Positions 15,704 to 25,032 of a stretch of DNA of 56,847 nucleotides are shown piece by piece. The position numbers and the translations under genes are program-made. Every line of letters begins with the position of its first letter. The stretch's first letter is position 1. Source of the DNA: JAZNQL01 sp045531205 (lineage in GTDB: Bacteria > Bacillota > Clostridia > UMGS1883 > UMGS1540); assembly GCA_045531205.1 (NCBI GenBank), contig JAZSDN010000090.1:1-56847 (forward strand), given 5' to 3'. Below the pieces are notes generated by a model that had not been told where the DNA came from, made no database searches, and saw only the letters and a program-made list of their open reading frames with translations.

Positions 15704-18700
15704 GCGGTTTTACACATCTTCATGTTCATACTGAATACAGCTTGCTTGACGGTGCCTGCAACATCAAAAAGCTTTGTCAAAGGGCAAAGGATTTGGGGCA
15801 GACACATCTTGCAATAACCGACCATGGCGTTATGTATGGCGTCATAGACTTTTATGATGCCGCAAAAGAGGTAGGAATTAAACCCATCATAGGCTGTGAG
15901 GTTTACACCTGTCCTGACCGCTTTTCAAAGCAGGGCGGCAGAGGCGAATGGAGTATGGGTCACCTTGTTTTGCTTGCAGAAAACGAAACAGGGTATAAAA
16001 ATCTTATAAAAATAGTATCGGCAGGCTTTACAGAAGGCTTTTACTATAAACCAAGAATTGACTGCACCTTGCTTCGTAGTCACAGCGAAGGGATAATCGC
16101 CCTTTCTGCCTGTCTTGCAGGCGATGTTCAAAGACTGTTAGTAGACGATAAATATGACGAAGCCTGCAAAAAAGCTTTGGAATATAACGATATTTTCGGC
16201 AAAGGCAACTTCTTTTTAGAGCTACAGGACCACGGCATTGCAGAACAAAAAAAGATAAACCCCCTTCTTTGCAAAATGTCAAAAGAGCTTGATATTCCGC
16301 TTGTTGCAACAAACGACGTTCACTATATTGAAAGAGGGGACGCAAGGTTTCAGGACATTCTTTTGTGCATCCAGACTGCAAGAACTGTTGACGAAGCAGA
16401 CCGTATGAGGTTTGAAGGCGAAGAGTTTTATTTAAAAAGTCAGGATGAAATGTCTGCTCTTTTCCCTTACGCACCCGAAGCTTTGGAAAATACCCAAAAA
16501 ATTGCCGAAAGATGCAATATGGACTTTGAGTTTGGCAAACGTCTTTTACCTAAATTTGAACTGCCCGAAGGAAGAGAAGCAAAAGAATATTTACGCTCTC
16601 TTTGTCTTGACGGCTTGAATAAACGCTATAAAGATAACGAAGAAGCTCAAAACCGCCTTGACTACGAGCTTGATATGATAAACTCCATGGGCTTTACCGA
16701 CTACTTTTTAATTGTATGGGATTTTGTAAACTTTGCAAAAACCCACGGCATAATGGTAGGCCCCGGAAGAGGCTCGGCAGCGGGCAGTATAGTTGCATAT
16801 TCTCTTGGAATTACAAATATTGACCCCTTAAAGTTTGACCTGTTTTTTGAACGCTTTTTAAACCCCGAACGTATAACAATGCCCGATATTGATATTGACT
16901 TCTGCTACGAACGCAGGCAGGAGGTTATTGACTATGTTATTAAAAAGTATGGAAAAGAAAGGGTTTCGCAGATAATAACCTTTGGTACAATGGCGGCAAA
17001 GGGCGTTATAAGAGACGTTGCCCGTGCACTCGGAATTCCTTATGCCGAGGCTGATATGGTTGCAAAGCTTGTGCCAAACACTTTGAATATAACACTTACA
17101 GAGGCTTTAAAGGTTTCGCCAAAGCTTGCAGAGCTTTATTCTTCTGACCCTAAAATTCACGAGCTTATTGATATTTCTTTAAACCTTGAAGGTATGCCGC
17201 GCCACGCATCAACACATGCGGCGGGCGTTGTTATTTCCGACCGTGCGGTGTCGGAATACGTACCTTTGCAAAAAAATGACGAGGTTACAACAACCCAGTT
17301 TACAATGGTAACTTTAGAAAGACTTGGTCTTTTAAAAATGGACTTTTTAGGTCTTCGTAACCTTACCATTATACGTGACACCATTGACATGGCGGCAAAA
17401 GACAATATAAAAATAGATATCGAAAACTTAAACTATAATGACCCCGAGGTTTTTGAGCTTATCTCCCGCGGAGAAACTGCAGGCGTTTTTCAGCTTGAAA
17501 GTGCGGGAATGAAAGCTTTTATGAAAGAGCTTATGCCCCAAAGCCTTGAAGATATTATTGCGGGTATTGCTCTTTACAGACCAGGTCCTATGGACCAGAT
17601 ACCAAGATATATAAAAAATAAACAAAATCCATCCAAAATAACCTACCGCCATCCTCTTTTGAAGGATATTTTAGACGTTTCTTATGGTTGTATAGTTTAT
17701 CAGGAACAGGTTATGCAGATAGTGCAGACTTTGGCAGGCTATAGCCTTGCACAGGCAGATATGATACGCCGTGCTATGAGTAAAAAGAAAATAGACGTAA
17801 TGGAAAAAGAACGTGTAGTTTTTGTTGAAGGGGTAACAAAAAGAGGCGGTTCGGCAGAAGATGCAAACGCCATTTATGACGAAATGATAGATTTTGCAAA
17901 ATACGCCTTCAATAAATCCCACGCAGCTGCTTATGCGGTTTTGGCATACCAGACGGCATACTTAAAATGCTTTTACAGAAAATATTTTATGGCGGCTCTT
18001 TTTAACAGCGTTATAAATAACGCACCAAAAATCTCGTCTTATGTTTCCGAGTGCGAGAAAAACGGCATAAAAATCCTTCCGCCCGACGTAAACTACAGCC
18101 GTTACGGCTTTTCGGTTTGCGGGGATTCAATCCGTTTTGGTCTTGGTGCAATACGAAACGTTGGCAAAAATTTTGCTGATGCAGTTGAATGTGAGGCAAA
18201 AAACGGCAAATTTACTTCACTTTCTGATTTTATAGACCGTCTTTGCGATTCTGATTTAAACAAACGCTCTCTCGAAGGGCTTATAAAAAGCGGAGCAATG
18301 GACTTTATTGGAAAACCCCGCTCGGCGATGCTTTCTGTTTACGAATCTATACTCGAACGCAACACTCTTTCAAGAAGGCAGAACATAGAAGGTCAGCTTT
18401 CTATTTTCGGCGAGGCAGAAAACGAAATAACCCGTGATGTATACCCCGAAATGGCAGAATATCCACATAAAACGATACTTGAAATGGAAAAGGAATCACT
18501 TGGAATTTATTTTTCAGGTCATCCGCTTGACGAGTACAGGGAAACGCTTGAGTTTCTTTCTGTTACTCCTATTCACGACATTTTGGAGGCTGACGAGCTT
18601 TCCCCCTACAAAGACGGTGCCGAGGTAACTGTTGCAGGAATAATATCCTCACGCAAAAACAAAACCACAAAATCAAACTCAATTATGGCTTTTGCAACGC

Positions 18701-19083
18701 TGGAAGATATGGCAAGCGGCATGGAGGTTATAATATTCCCAAAAGTTTTGCAGGCAAGCGAGCAGGTGTTAAACCTTGATTTGCCTGTTAAAATCACAGG
18801 CACAATAAGTGCAAGAGAAGATGAAGAGCCAAAGCTTTTAGCACGAGAAATTACTTCTCTTTACAAGGCGGAAGGCAAAACTCTTACAATAACTTTGAAT
18901 GACGAGAGCGTATATCTTTTAGACCATTTAAACCTTCTTGTTAAAAAAAGTGCGGGCGTTGAAAATCTGTGTTTTATTTTAAACGACCAAAAAATTGTCC
19001 CAAAAACAAAGGTAACTCTTTCGGCGGTGTTCCTAGATGAAGTTAAAAAGCTTTTTGGCGAAGAAAATGTTTCGGTTTTATAA
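15700..19083 (+). CDS. dnaE: DNA polymerase III subunit alpha (DnaE)
   Basis: This is a replicative C-family DNA polymerase. The 1127-residue protein has an N-terminal PHP domain (FTHLHVHTEYSLLDG), the polymerase core with GPGRGSAAGSIVAY and catalytic aspartates in PDIDIDFCYERR, the FNKSHAAAYA motif, a helix-hairpin-helix region, and a C-terminal OB fold (EVTVAGIISSRKNKTTK...MAFATLED). The start is the ATG at 15700, which overlaps the whiA stop and follows GGGGAGG. Firmicutes usually also have PolC; that gene is not in the window. Confidence 0.97.
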   Translation: MSGFTHLHVHTEYSLLDGACNIKKLCQRAKDLGQTHLAITDHGVMYGVIDFYDAAKEVGIKPIIGCEVYTCPDRFSKQGGRGEWSMGHLVLLAENETGYKNLIKIVSAGFTEGFYYKPRIDCTLLRSHSEGIIALSACLAGDVQRLLVDDKYDEACKKALEYNDIFGKGNFFLELQDHGIAEQKKINPLLCKMSKELDIPLVATNDVHYIERGDARFQDILLCIQTARTVDEADRMRFEGEEFYLKSQDEMSALFPYAPEALENTQKIAERCNMDFEFGKRLLPKFELPEGREAKEYLRSLCLDGLNKRYKDNEEAQNRLDYELDMINSMGFTDYFLIVWDFVNFAKTHGIMVGPGRGSAAGSIVAYSLGITNIDPLKFDLFFERFLNPERITMPDIDIDFCYERRQEVIDYVIKKYGKERVSQIITFGTMAAKGVIRDVARALGIPYAEADMVAKLVPNTLNITLTEALKVSPKLAELYSSDPKIHELIDISLNLEGMPRHASTHAAGVVISDRAVSEYVPLQKNDEVTTTQFTMVTLERLGLLKMDFLGLRNLTIIRDTIDMAAKDNIKIDIENLNYNDPEVFELISRGETAGVFQLESAGMKAFMKELMPQSLEDIIAGIALYRPGPMDQIPRYIKNKQNPSKITYRHPLLKDILDVSYGCIVYQEQVMQIVQTLAGYSLAQADMIRRAMSKKKIDVMEKERVVFVEGVTKRGGSAEDANAIYDEMIDFAKYAFNKSHAAAYAVLAYQTAYLKCFYRKYFMAALFNSVINNAPKISSYVSECEKNGIKILPPDVNYSRYGFSVCGDSIRFGLGAIRNVGKNFADAVECEAKNGKFTSLSDFIDRLCDSDLNKRSLEGLIKSGAMDFIGKPRSAMLSVYESILERNTLSRRQNIEGQLSIFGEAENEITRDVYPEMAEYPHKTILEMEKESLGIYFSGHPLDEYRETLEFLSVTPIHDILEADELSPYKDGAEVTVAGIISSRKNKTTKSNSIMAFATLEDMASGMEVIIFPKVLQASEQVLNLDLPVKITGTISAREDEEPKLLAREITSLYKAEGKTLTITLNDESVYLLDHLNLLVKKSAGVENLCFILNDQKIVPKTKVTLSAVFLDEVKKLFGEENVSVL

Positions 19084-19101
19084 GAAAGGATTTATGGGAA
19101 A

Positions 19102-21558
19102 ATGAAAAAAATTGTATCGCTGTTTCTTATTATCTGTATTATGTTAAGCGTTGTGCCTTCTGCTTTTGCGGCAAAAGAAGAACCTCTTATCGTAAACGGC
19201 AGTTTTGAAGATGTAACTACTTACGGGTCTGCCAAAGGCTGGGCATTTCCGTCAAATGTTACTACAAAAACAGAACAAAGCCACACAGGCAAAAGGTCTG
19301 TGTATATAGCATCAAAAGGTGCTTACATTTCGATATCGCAGACTATTAAAAATCTTATGCCCACAGCTACATACGAGCTAAAGCTTATGCTTTTTGCTCC
19401 AAAGCTTGCCTCACTTTCTCCGTCTTTTGCATTTTTTAACGAAAAAAATCATAAAATTTCCACCTTTTCACCTCCACGCAATACTATATTGCAAATTCCT
19501 GCAAATTCGTGGTATGAGTATTCGTGTACCGTCACAGTTCCGCCTCTTACCGAAAGAACAAGTCTGGAGCTCCGCGCAAACCTCGAAAATATTTACATTG
19601 ACGATGTTTCGCTTACCAAGATATCAGATGTAACACATTCAAGTGTTGTTCCCGATGAATATCTTTACTACACCGACTGGGACGGCGGTAACGTTACAGT
19701 TACCACAACAAAAGAAGCTCAAAGCTTTAAAAGCGGTAAGATGGTTTTTAACATAAAAAATGACAAGGGTAAAGTTGTTTTTACAAAAACCTTTTCGCCC
19801 ATTCCCGAAAAAGAGGTTATAGAATTTAAAACCAGCGACCTTGCACCTTCCTACGGTCAGCGTTTTACTCTTGAAAGCATAGTTTACGAAGGACCGAAAC
19901 AAAAAGGCAGACAGGAATACGAAATAACATATTACGACAGACCTACCCATTTAAACCAAAAGGGACAGTGGATTGATGCTGACGGAAATGTTGTAAATCC
20001 TCACATACTATATGGCACAACAACCGACGGTACTCTTAAGCTTGTAAAAAATCTTGGGGTAACCGTTATAACAATAGGCCACACCTTGTCTGTAGACACT
20101 ATTTTACAACAGCTTGACACCGCCTGGGATGCAGGTTTATACTGCATGGTAGCACTTTTCAGGAATGCAATGCCCTGCTCTTATTATCCAAACGAGCTTA
20201 AAGCCTGTATTGAAGGGATAAAAAATCATCCCGCAATATTTTGCTATGCTGTACAGGATGAACCCAATCAGCTTGCAAATCCCTTAGACCTTTTAAGGGA
20301 AGCTTACCGCATCATAAGAGATGTAGACCCAGCCCACCCCGTTTATGTAGTTGAAGCTTCAAGTTCCTTCTCTGTTTACGAGGTTGATATGATGTGTGTT
20401 GATATTTTTGCTACAGACCCGTATCCTTCTAACATAGGACCCTACTCCACATACATTTCAAAATGTGTGAAATATGCAGAAGACCTTTCTTTAAAGCATC
20501 ACAACAAACCTGTCTACTCAATTTTCCAGACATTTGACTGGCGTGGTTATTTCCCAACTCCGGAAGAAGCACGTCACATGTTCTATCAGTCTTTAATGTC
20601 GGGGGCAGAAGGGGTAGGCTACTACCACGCTACCGATATTTTAAAGAGCGAAGAGCTTTTAAACGGTCTTACTGAGTTTAGTAAATCGGGCGAGCCTGAG
20701 TGGGCATACAATGTTTACCAAAACGAAAAGTTTGATATTTTAGCATCCGACATAAACGATGCATCCGATATATGGTACACAGTTTATACTGATAAAAAGA
20801 ATGTTTATGTTAATGTTTTGAATCGCATACATAATTCCAAAAAGAAAGCCGAAATCCCTGTTGACTTTGCAGTCGGCACTCCCGAAGTTATGTTTGGCGA
20901 TGCTACAGAATGTGAAGGCGAAATTAACGAAAACAACGAGTTTTGCGTTTCGTTAAGAGAAGGCGCCTGCGTAACATACAAGTTTAAATACGATAAAAAT
21001 GCCGAGGCTTTAACAATCCCCGTTCATAATTACGAAGACCTTGATACTCATCTTTGGGCAAAGGATGCAATAAACCGACTTGACGCAAAAGGCTTTGTAA
21101 ACGAAAAAAGTGATACAACTTTTGAGCCGGGCACAATGATTACAAGAGGCGAGTTTGCACTATTTTTAATTAAAACTTTGGGGATAAAACACACACCCAC
21201 TTCAAATTTTGATGACGTGTCACCTTATTCCGACTACGCCCGAGAGGTTGCCATAGGCAAAGAGCTTGGAATTTTAAACGGTGTGGGGGATAATAAATAT
21301 GCTCCCGAAGAACCAATTACAAGACAGGATTTAATGACAATTATCTCCCGTGCAATGAAGCTTGATTACGAGTTTGACCTCTCTTCATTCCCCGATTCTG
21401 ACAAAATTGCAGACTATGCAAAAGAACACGTAAGTGCAATGGTTGGCTCGGGGCTTATAAAGGGTAATACCGACGGCACATTAAACCCGCTTTCAAACAC
21501 CACACGTGCAGAAGCTGCGGTTATAATGGAAAGAATTTTTGTAAAAGAGCGAGGATAA
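19102..21558 (+). CDS. Secreted glycan-active protein with carbohydrate-binding and SLH domains
   Basis: The 818-residue protein begins with a signal peptide cleaved after about residue 23 (AFA-AKE). Residues of about 25-175 form a CBM4/9-like jelly roll (PLIVNGSFEDVTTYG...YIDDVSLTKI). A TIM-barrel-like region at about 290-590 contains CYAVQDEPNQ and DPYPSN, suggestive of a GH5/GH2-related glycosidase with a candidate acid/base Glu in DEPN. Three SLH repeats at the C-terminus (about 645-818, each with a TRGE/TRQD/TRAE motif) anchor it to the cell wall. It follows dnaE by 18 bases and precedes an esterase, so a glycan-degradation role is likely; substrate unknown. Confidence 0.75.
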   Translation: MKKIVSLFLIICIMLSVVPSAFAAKEEPLIVNGSFEDVTTYGSAKGWAFPSNVTTKTEQSHTGKRSVYIASKGAYISISQTIKNLMPTATYELKLMLFAPKLASLSPSFAFFNEKNHKISTFSPPRNTILQIPANSWYEYSCTVTVPPLTERTSLELRANLENIYIDDVSLTKISDVTHSSVVPDEYLYYTDWDGGNVTVTTTKEAQSFKSGKMVFNIKNDKGKVVFTKTFSPIPEKEVIEFKTSDLAPSYGQRFTLESIVYEGPKQKGRQEYEITYYDRPTHLNQKGQWIDADGNVVNPHILYGTTTDGTLKLVKNLGVTVITIGHTLSVDTILQQLDTAWDAGLYCMVALFRNAMPCSYYPNELKACIEGIKNHPAIFCYAVQDEPNQLANPLDLLREAYRIIRDVDPAHPVYVVEASSSFSVYEVDMMCVDIFATDPYPSNIGPYSTYISKCVKYAEDLSLKHHNKPVYSIFQTFDWRGYFPTPEEARHMFYQSLMSGAEGVGYYHATDILKSEELLNGLTEFSKSGEPEWAYNVYQNEKFDILASDINDASDIWYTVYTDKKNVYVNVLNRIHNSKKKAEIPVDFAVGTPEVMFGDATECEGEINENNEFCVSLREGACVTYKFKYDKNAEALTIPVHNYEDLDTHLWAKDAINRLDAKGFVNEKSDTTFEPGTMITRGEFALFLIKTLGIKHTPTSNFDDVSPYSDYAREVAIGKELGILNGVGDNKYAPEEPITRQDLMTIISRAMKLDYEFDLSSFPDSDKIADYAKEHVSAMVGSGLIKGNTDGTLNPLSNTTRAEAAVIMERIFVKERG

Positions 21559-21583
21559 TTTATATAAAAAAGGAGACTTCATA

Positions 21584-22600
21584 ATGGCGTATACAGAAAA
21601 TAACTGGCAAGGAAACCCCTACAGAAAAGAGTATTTAGACGGAATAAATAATCTTTTGGAAAATTTAAGAAGTAAGGCTGACGAAAAAAGAAATGATTTC
21701 AGAAAAGACATTTTTAAGGACAGCGAAAAATACCGAAAAGCCTTTAAAGATATGCTTGGCTACCCTCTTAATACAGCTTTTGATTATGCTGATATTCCAA
21801 ATTGCAAAAAAACCTTTCTTGCAAAAGAGGGCGAGTACAGCATATACCGTATGCAAATTGAGGTTTTGCCTGATTTGTGGTTTTACGGCATCTATTTTGT
21901 AAAAGAGGATAACAAGGCACGTCCCCTCGTTATCTGTCAGCACGGCGGAGGTGGCATAAGCGAGGTTATTACAAGTATTCTCCCCTCACAGATTTATAAC
22001 GATGTAGCAAGAAGGGCTATGAAATATGATGTAAACCTTTTTGCTCCCCAGCTTCTTTTATGGCAGATAAACGAGTACGGAATAAATTACGACAGAAAGC
22101 AGATAGACCAGTCCTTAAAGCAGGTGGGAAGCTCGATTACCGCACTTGAGGTTTATTCTATCATGAAAAGCATAAACTATTTTTCGTCGCAAAAGGAAAC
22201 AAACACCGACAAAATAGGTATGATAGGACTTTCTTACGGCGGATTTTATACTATTTTTACCACAGCCTGTGATACCCGCATAAAAGCGGCTTTAAGCTCA
22301 AGCTTTTATAATAACAGATATATTCATGGCTGGTCTGACTGGCTCTGGAACGAAAGCGGTGAAAAATTTTTGGATAACGAAGCCGTTATGCTTGCACATC
22401 CAAGATACATACATATTGCAGTAGGAACAGAGGACGAAATGTTTGCAGCAGATGATGCCAAGGCAGAATTTGAAAAAATGAAAGCTTTTTGCAAGGATGA
22501 CACCTCGTGGATAGACTTTACAGTTTTTGAAGGAAGACACGAGTTCCCAAAACAGGAAGAGCCTGTAGCAGAATTTATGAAGCATCTTTTAGCCGATTAA
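21584..22600 (+). CDS. Alpha/beta-hydrolase (acetyl-xylan-esterase-like)
   Basis: The 338-residue serine hydrolase has the nucleophile elbow GLSYGG in IGMIGLSYGGFYTIF, the oxyanion-region HGGGG motif (VICQHGGGGISEV), a candidate acid in GTEDEMF and a catalytic His in FEGRHEFPK. The architecture resembles the Abhydrolase_7 / dienelactone-hydrolase-like carbohydrate esterases. No signal peptide is seen, so it is intracellular. It lies 25 bases after the SLH glycan protein with AAAGGAGA before its ATG, so deacetylation of imported plant oligosaccharides is a reasonable guess. Confidence 0.75.
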   Translation: MAYTENNWQGNPYRKEYLDGINNLLENLRSKADEKRNDFRKDIFKDSEKYRKAFKDMLGYPLNTAFDYADIPNCKKTFLAKEGEYSIYRMQIEVLPDLWFYGIYFVKEDNKARPLVICQHGGGGISEVITSILPSQIYNDVARRAMKYDVNLFAPQLLLWQINEYGINYDRKQIDQSLKQVGSSITALEVYSIMKSINYFSSQKETNTDKIGMIGLSYGGFYTIFTTACDTRIKAALSSSFYNNRYIHGWSDWLWNESGEKFLDNEAVMLAHPRYIHIAVGTEDEMFAADDAKAEFEKMKAFCKDDTSWIDFTVFEGRHEFPKQEEPVAEFMKHLLAD

Positions 22601-22625
22601 AAATCTGATATATAAAAAATGCCTC

Positions 22626-23706
22626 GTCAGATTGTCAAGCCAAGTGCAACACTTTTGTTAATAAACTCAATCGGCGATAAATATCCCAAGCATTTACGAG
22701 GTCTGTTGTTGATTAAAGCAACAACAGAATCTAATTGTTCTTGTGGAAGATTACGGAAATCAGTACCTCTTGGAAAGAAGAATCGAATTAAACCATTTAT
22801 GTTTTCGTTGCTTCCTCTTTGCCACGGTGAATGAGAATCAGCGAAATAAACAGTTAAATCGTTTTCTTTTTCAATATCCTTAAAACCAAGAAACTCTGTT
22901 CCATTATCCAATGTAAGCGTCAAAGGTTTGATGACATCAGGTAGTTTTGAAAAAGCTTGTTTGAATGCTTGGTTAATTACAGGAATAGTTTTATCTTCAC
23001 ATTTAGCAGCTATGAGTAGGCGTGAACGTCTATCTATACCTGTTACAAGATAACCTTTTCCTACAGAACCGTAAATAGTATCTCCTTCAAAGTCGCCAAA
23101 ACGAGAACGATTATCTGCATCAATAGGTCTATCATGAATGGAACTGTCGAAGAATCGAGTGTAAGACTTTTTCTGATTAGAATAAGGCTTTGCCTTTCTT
23201 CTGAAATGTGTCCATGGCTTGATTCCCGGGAAGCTTCCTGATCTGACAGCACGATAAATTGATGAAAAGGATAGTTTGTCAGAGTGTTTGACATTCCATC
23301 TTCCTGCGATAATCTCAGGCGACCAATATTGAAGTAAACCATCAAGCGTAAATTGATACATTTCTGCATTCAGGAGCAAATGATTTTTTCGGTGGCAATC
23401 TTTTCTGCGACAAATATATTTGACATTTGCACCCCAAGCATGATAACGATTTTTCTTTTTACTCCAATTACGTTTAAGTTCTCGGCTGATGGTTGATGGA
23501 CTTCGGCCTAAAATTTCTGCGATTTGCCTATAACTTTTTCCTTTTTTTAATAAATCTTGTAGACAAATTCGCTCATCTAGTGTAAAATGTGTATAGGACT
23601 TCATATAAACCTCCGTGTTATTGTATTTGTGGTTATTTACATTTTACACTAAAGTTTATATGAAGTCTATTTATTTTTAGGTGTTGCACTTAATATTATA
23701 ATCTGC
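22626..23706. mobile_element. IS30-family insertion sequence
   Basis: The element has imperfect terminal inverted repeats that share CAGATT at the tips (22628-22633; complement at 23700-23705). They also share AAGTGCAACAC at 22642-22652 with its complement at 23681-23691. CCTC at 22622-22625 and 23707-23710 may be the target duplication. It encodes one intact transposase. It interrupts a dispersed palindromic repeat whose other copy at 30240 is uninterrupted. Confidence 0.8.
22627..23604 (-). CDS. IS30-family transposase
   Basis: The 325-residue DDE transposase starts MKSYTHFTLDERICLQ, with the IS30 N-terminal HTH (KSYRQIAEILGRSPSTISREL). The catalytic core contains GDFEGDTIYG (first Asp), LTLDNGTEF (second Asp) and SPWQRGSNENINGLIRFFFPRG (Glu), then NNRPRKCLGY. 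The frame is complete and apparently functional. The stop codon lies very close to the left terminal repeat. It is oriented opposite to the neighbouring esterase and in the same direction as the SLOG gene. Confidence 0.93.
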   Translation of the reverse strand: MKSYTHFTLDERICLQDLLKKGKSYRQIAEILGRSPSTISRELKRNWSKKKNRYHAWGANVKYICRRKDCHRKNHLLLNAEMYQFTLDGLLQYWSPEIIAGRWNVKHSDKLSFSSIYRAVRSGSFPGIKPWTHFRRKAKPYSNQKKSYTRFFDSSIHDRPIDADNRSRFGDFEGDTIYGSVGKGYLVTGIDRRSRLLIAAKCEDKTIPVINQAFKQAFSKLPDVIKPLTLTLDNGTEFLGFKDIEKENDLTVYFADSHSPWQRGSNENINGLIRFFFPRGTDFRNLPQEQLDSVVALINNRPRKCLGYLSPIEFINKSVALGLTI

Positions 23707-23962
23707 CCTCCCCTGTGCAAGGGGAGGTGGGTTTGCAAAGCAAACTCGGAGGGGTTGTAAATCGTAGGGAAGGGCCTTGGTCCTTCCGCATTGTTTTATT
23801 CGGCAGGAGCTGAGCCCCTGCCCTACAATCCCTCAGTCTCACGGTGTTCGACAGCTCCCTTTACACAAGGGAGCCTTTTTATATATTTTGTAGGGGAGGG
23901 TTTCCACGCCCTCCCCTACAAAAGTAAAAAATAAGGAACGGCACTCAAGGCCGTTCCATACA
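23707..23962. repeat. Dispersed palindromic repeat, copy interrupted by IS30
   Basis: About 255 bp of nested hairpins (for example CCCCTGTGCAAGGGG, GTTTGCAAAGCAAAC, GGAAGG...CCTTCC, GGCAGG...CCTGCC) matches 30240-30440 almost base for base. Its missing left edge lies on the other side of the IS30 element. No coding capacity is seen. The end carries a GGAACGGC...GCCGTTCC hairpin next to the SLOG gene stop. Confidence 0.8.
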
Positions 23963-23969
23963 ATCTTTT

Positions 23970-24479
23970 TTATTCTGCAATATTTATAATTATTTTGTTT
24001 TTCTTTAATGCGTAATTGTATGCAATATGTGTTCCGCTTTTTGGCCGATATGATATAAAATCTCTCTTGCTGTTTTTTCGTTTTGGCGGTACATAATCTT
24101 TTAAAAAGTAGCATACGCAATGTGTGCTTTTATCAATCATTTCATAATTTCGTTCAACATAAACTGCTCTGCCTGCGTTTTCAAGTCTTTTGGGGAAATA
24201 GGTCTTATCGCAGAATTCAAGAAGATATTTTTCGTAATCTTCATTTATATACTGAAATTCGGCACGGATATAAATTCTTTCAATATGAGGATACTTTTCT
24301 TTTTGTTCTGCTAAAACCTCACAGCACAAATCGTCAAAATCACTTTTACTTCCAAGATAAAAAGTTTTTATATTTTCTTGCAGTATAAGCTTTTCTGTAA
24401 TTTGCAACAGCCTATCCTTTATTAACTCTTTGTTTGAAATTTTTCTGTGTCCAAAGAAGCAACAAGCTTTTTGTTCCAT
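23970..24479 (-). CDS. SLOG-domain (YpsA/DUF1273-like) protein
   Basis: The 169-residue protein opens with KACCFFGHRKISNKEL, the hallmark of Rossmann-like SLOG/LOG proteins that bind nucleotide-type ligands. It continues with YLGSKSDFDDLCCEVL in place of the common GGALGFD loop, VERNYEMIDKSTHCVCYF, and SGTHIAYNYALKKNKIIINI at the C-terminus. It is shorter than Bacillus YpsA. AGGGGT precedes the ATG. Two tandem structured RNAs with their own terminators lie immediately upstream on the same strand, so its expression may depend on readthrough of them. Function is unknown; the ligand-sensing fold is known for the family. Confidence 0.8.
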   Translation of the reverse strand: MEQKACCFFGHRKISNKELIKDRLLQITEKLILQENIKTFYLGSKSDFDDLCCEVLAEQKEKYPHIERIYIRAEFQYINEDYEKYLLEFCDKTYFPKRLENAGRAVYVERNYEMIDKSTHCVCYFLKDYVPPKRKNSKRDFISYRPKSGTHIAYNYALKKNKIIINIAE

Positions 24480-24489
24480 AACATACCCC

Positions 24490-24749
24490 TAAAATAAAAA
24501 AATGCGTAGCCTACCCGAAAGCAGAGCCACGCATCAAAAAACGCAGGGACTCTGTTTCGAATGTTGCTACACACTTTTAACCATAACACCTAAACTTTAG
24601 CTCAAGGGTATGATGAAACAAGAGTGTACGCTTTTTACAAATAGCGTACCCCTTGAGCATAGCTATATTCAATTAGATGGCTACCTTTTTTTGGTAGCGG
24701 TTAAAAGTTGTAGCGTATATAGTATATCATATTATTTTTTGTTTTACAA
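24490..24749 (-). ncRNA. Structured RNA, copy A (promoter, folded domain, terminator), upstream of SLOG gene
   Basis: The promoter is TTGTAA (24744-24749), 17 nt, TATACT (24721-24726) on the minus strand. The predicted RNA is about 220 nt. It has a long closing stem (GCTACA-ACTTTTAACC against GGTTAAAAGTGTGTAGC), an inner stem GCTCAAGGG/CCCTTGAGC and an apical hairpin GTACGC/GCGTAC. It ends in a terminator stem at 24502-24534 followed by a U-run. GAAACAAGAGT (24615-24625) can pair with ACTCTGTTTC (24549-24558) as a long-range helix. I cannot match it to a named RNA family. Confidence 0.75.
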
Positions 24750-24781
24750 GTTAAATCAGAGTTTTTTATAACATATCTGTA

Positions 24782-25032
24782 AAAATAAAAAATGCGTAGC
24801 CTACCCGAAAGCAGAGCCACGCATCAAAAAACGCAGGGACTCTGTTTCAAAGGTTTGCTACAACACTTTAAATCATACACACTTATACCACATAAGAGAA
24901 TGATGAAACAAGAGTGTACGCTTTTTACAAATAGCGTACCTCCTATGTGGTACAAATATTCAAAATAGTGTGTTTTTAAATAATTTAAAGTTGTAGCGTA
25001 TATAGTATATCATATTATTTTTTATTTTACAA
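24782..25032 (-). ncRNA. Structured RNA, copy B, tandem duplicate of copy A
   Basis: The promoter is TTGTAA (25027-25032), 17 nt, TATACT (25004-25009). The terminator half (24790-24849), the apical core (24901-24940) and the promoter are identical to copy A. The stem sequences between them differ but still pair: ACCACATA/TATGTGGT replaces GCTCAAGGG/CCCTTGAGC, and the closing stem uses TTTAAAT/ATTTAAA. Compensatory change in two stems is direct evidence that the RNA fold is selected. Confidence 0.75.

Noticed and set aside
24611..24770. Short plus-strand ORF (MMKQECTLFTNS...) inside the structured RNA copies
   Set aside because: The two copies diverge right after the conserved hairpin, one stops early, no ribosome site precedes the ATGs, and promoter and terminator point to the minus strand.
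24490..25032. Retron or CRISPR/tracr-type RNA
   Set aside because: No reverse transcriptase, Cas or TnpB gene is nearby, and there are no direct repeats with unique spacers.
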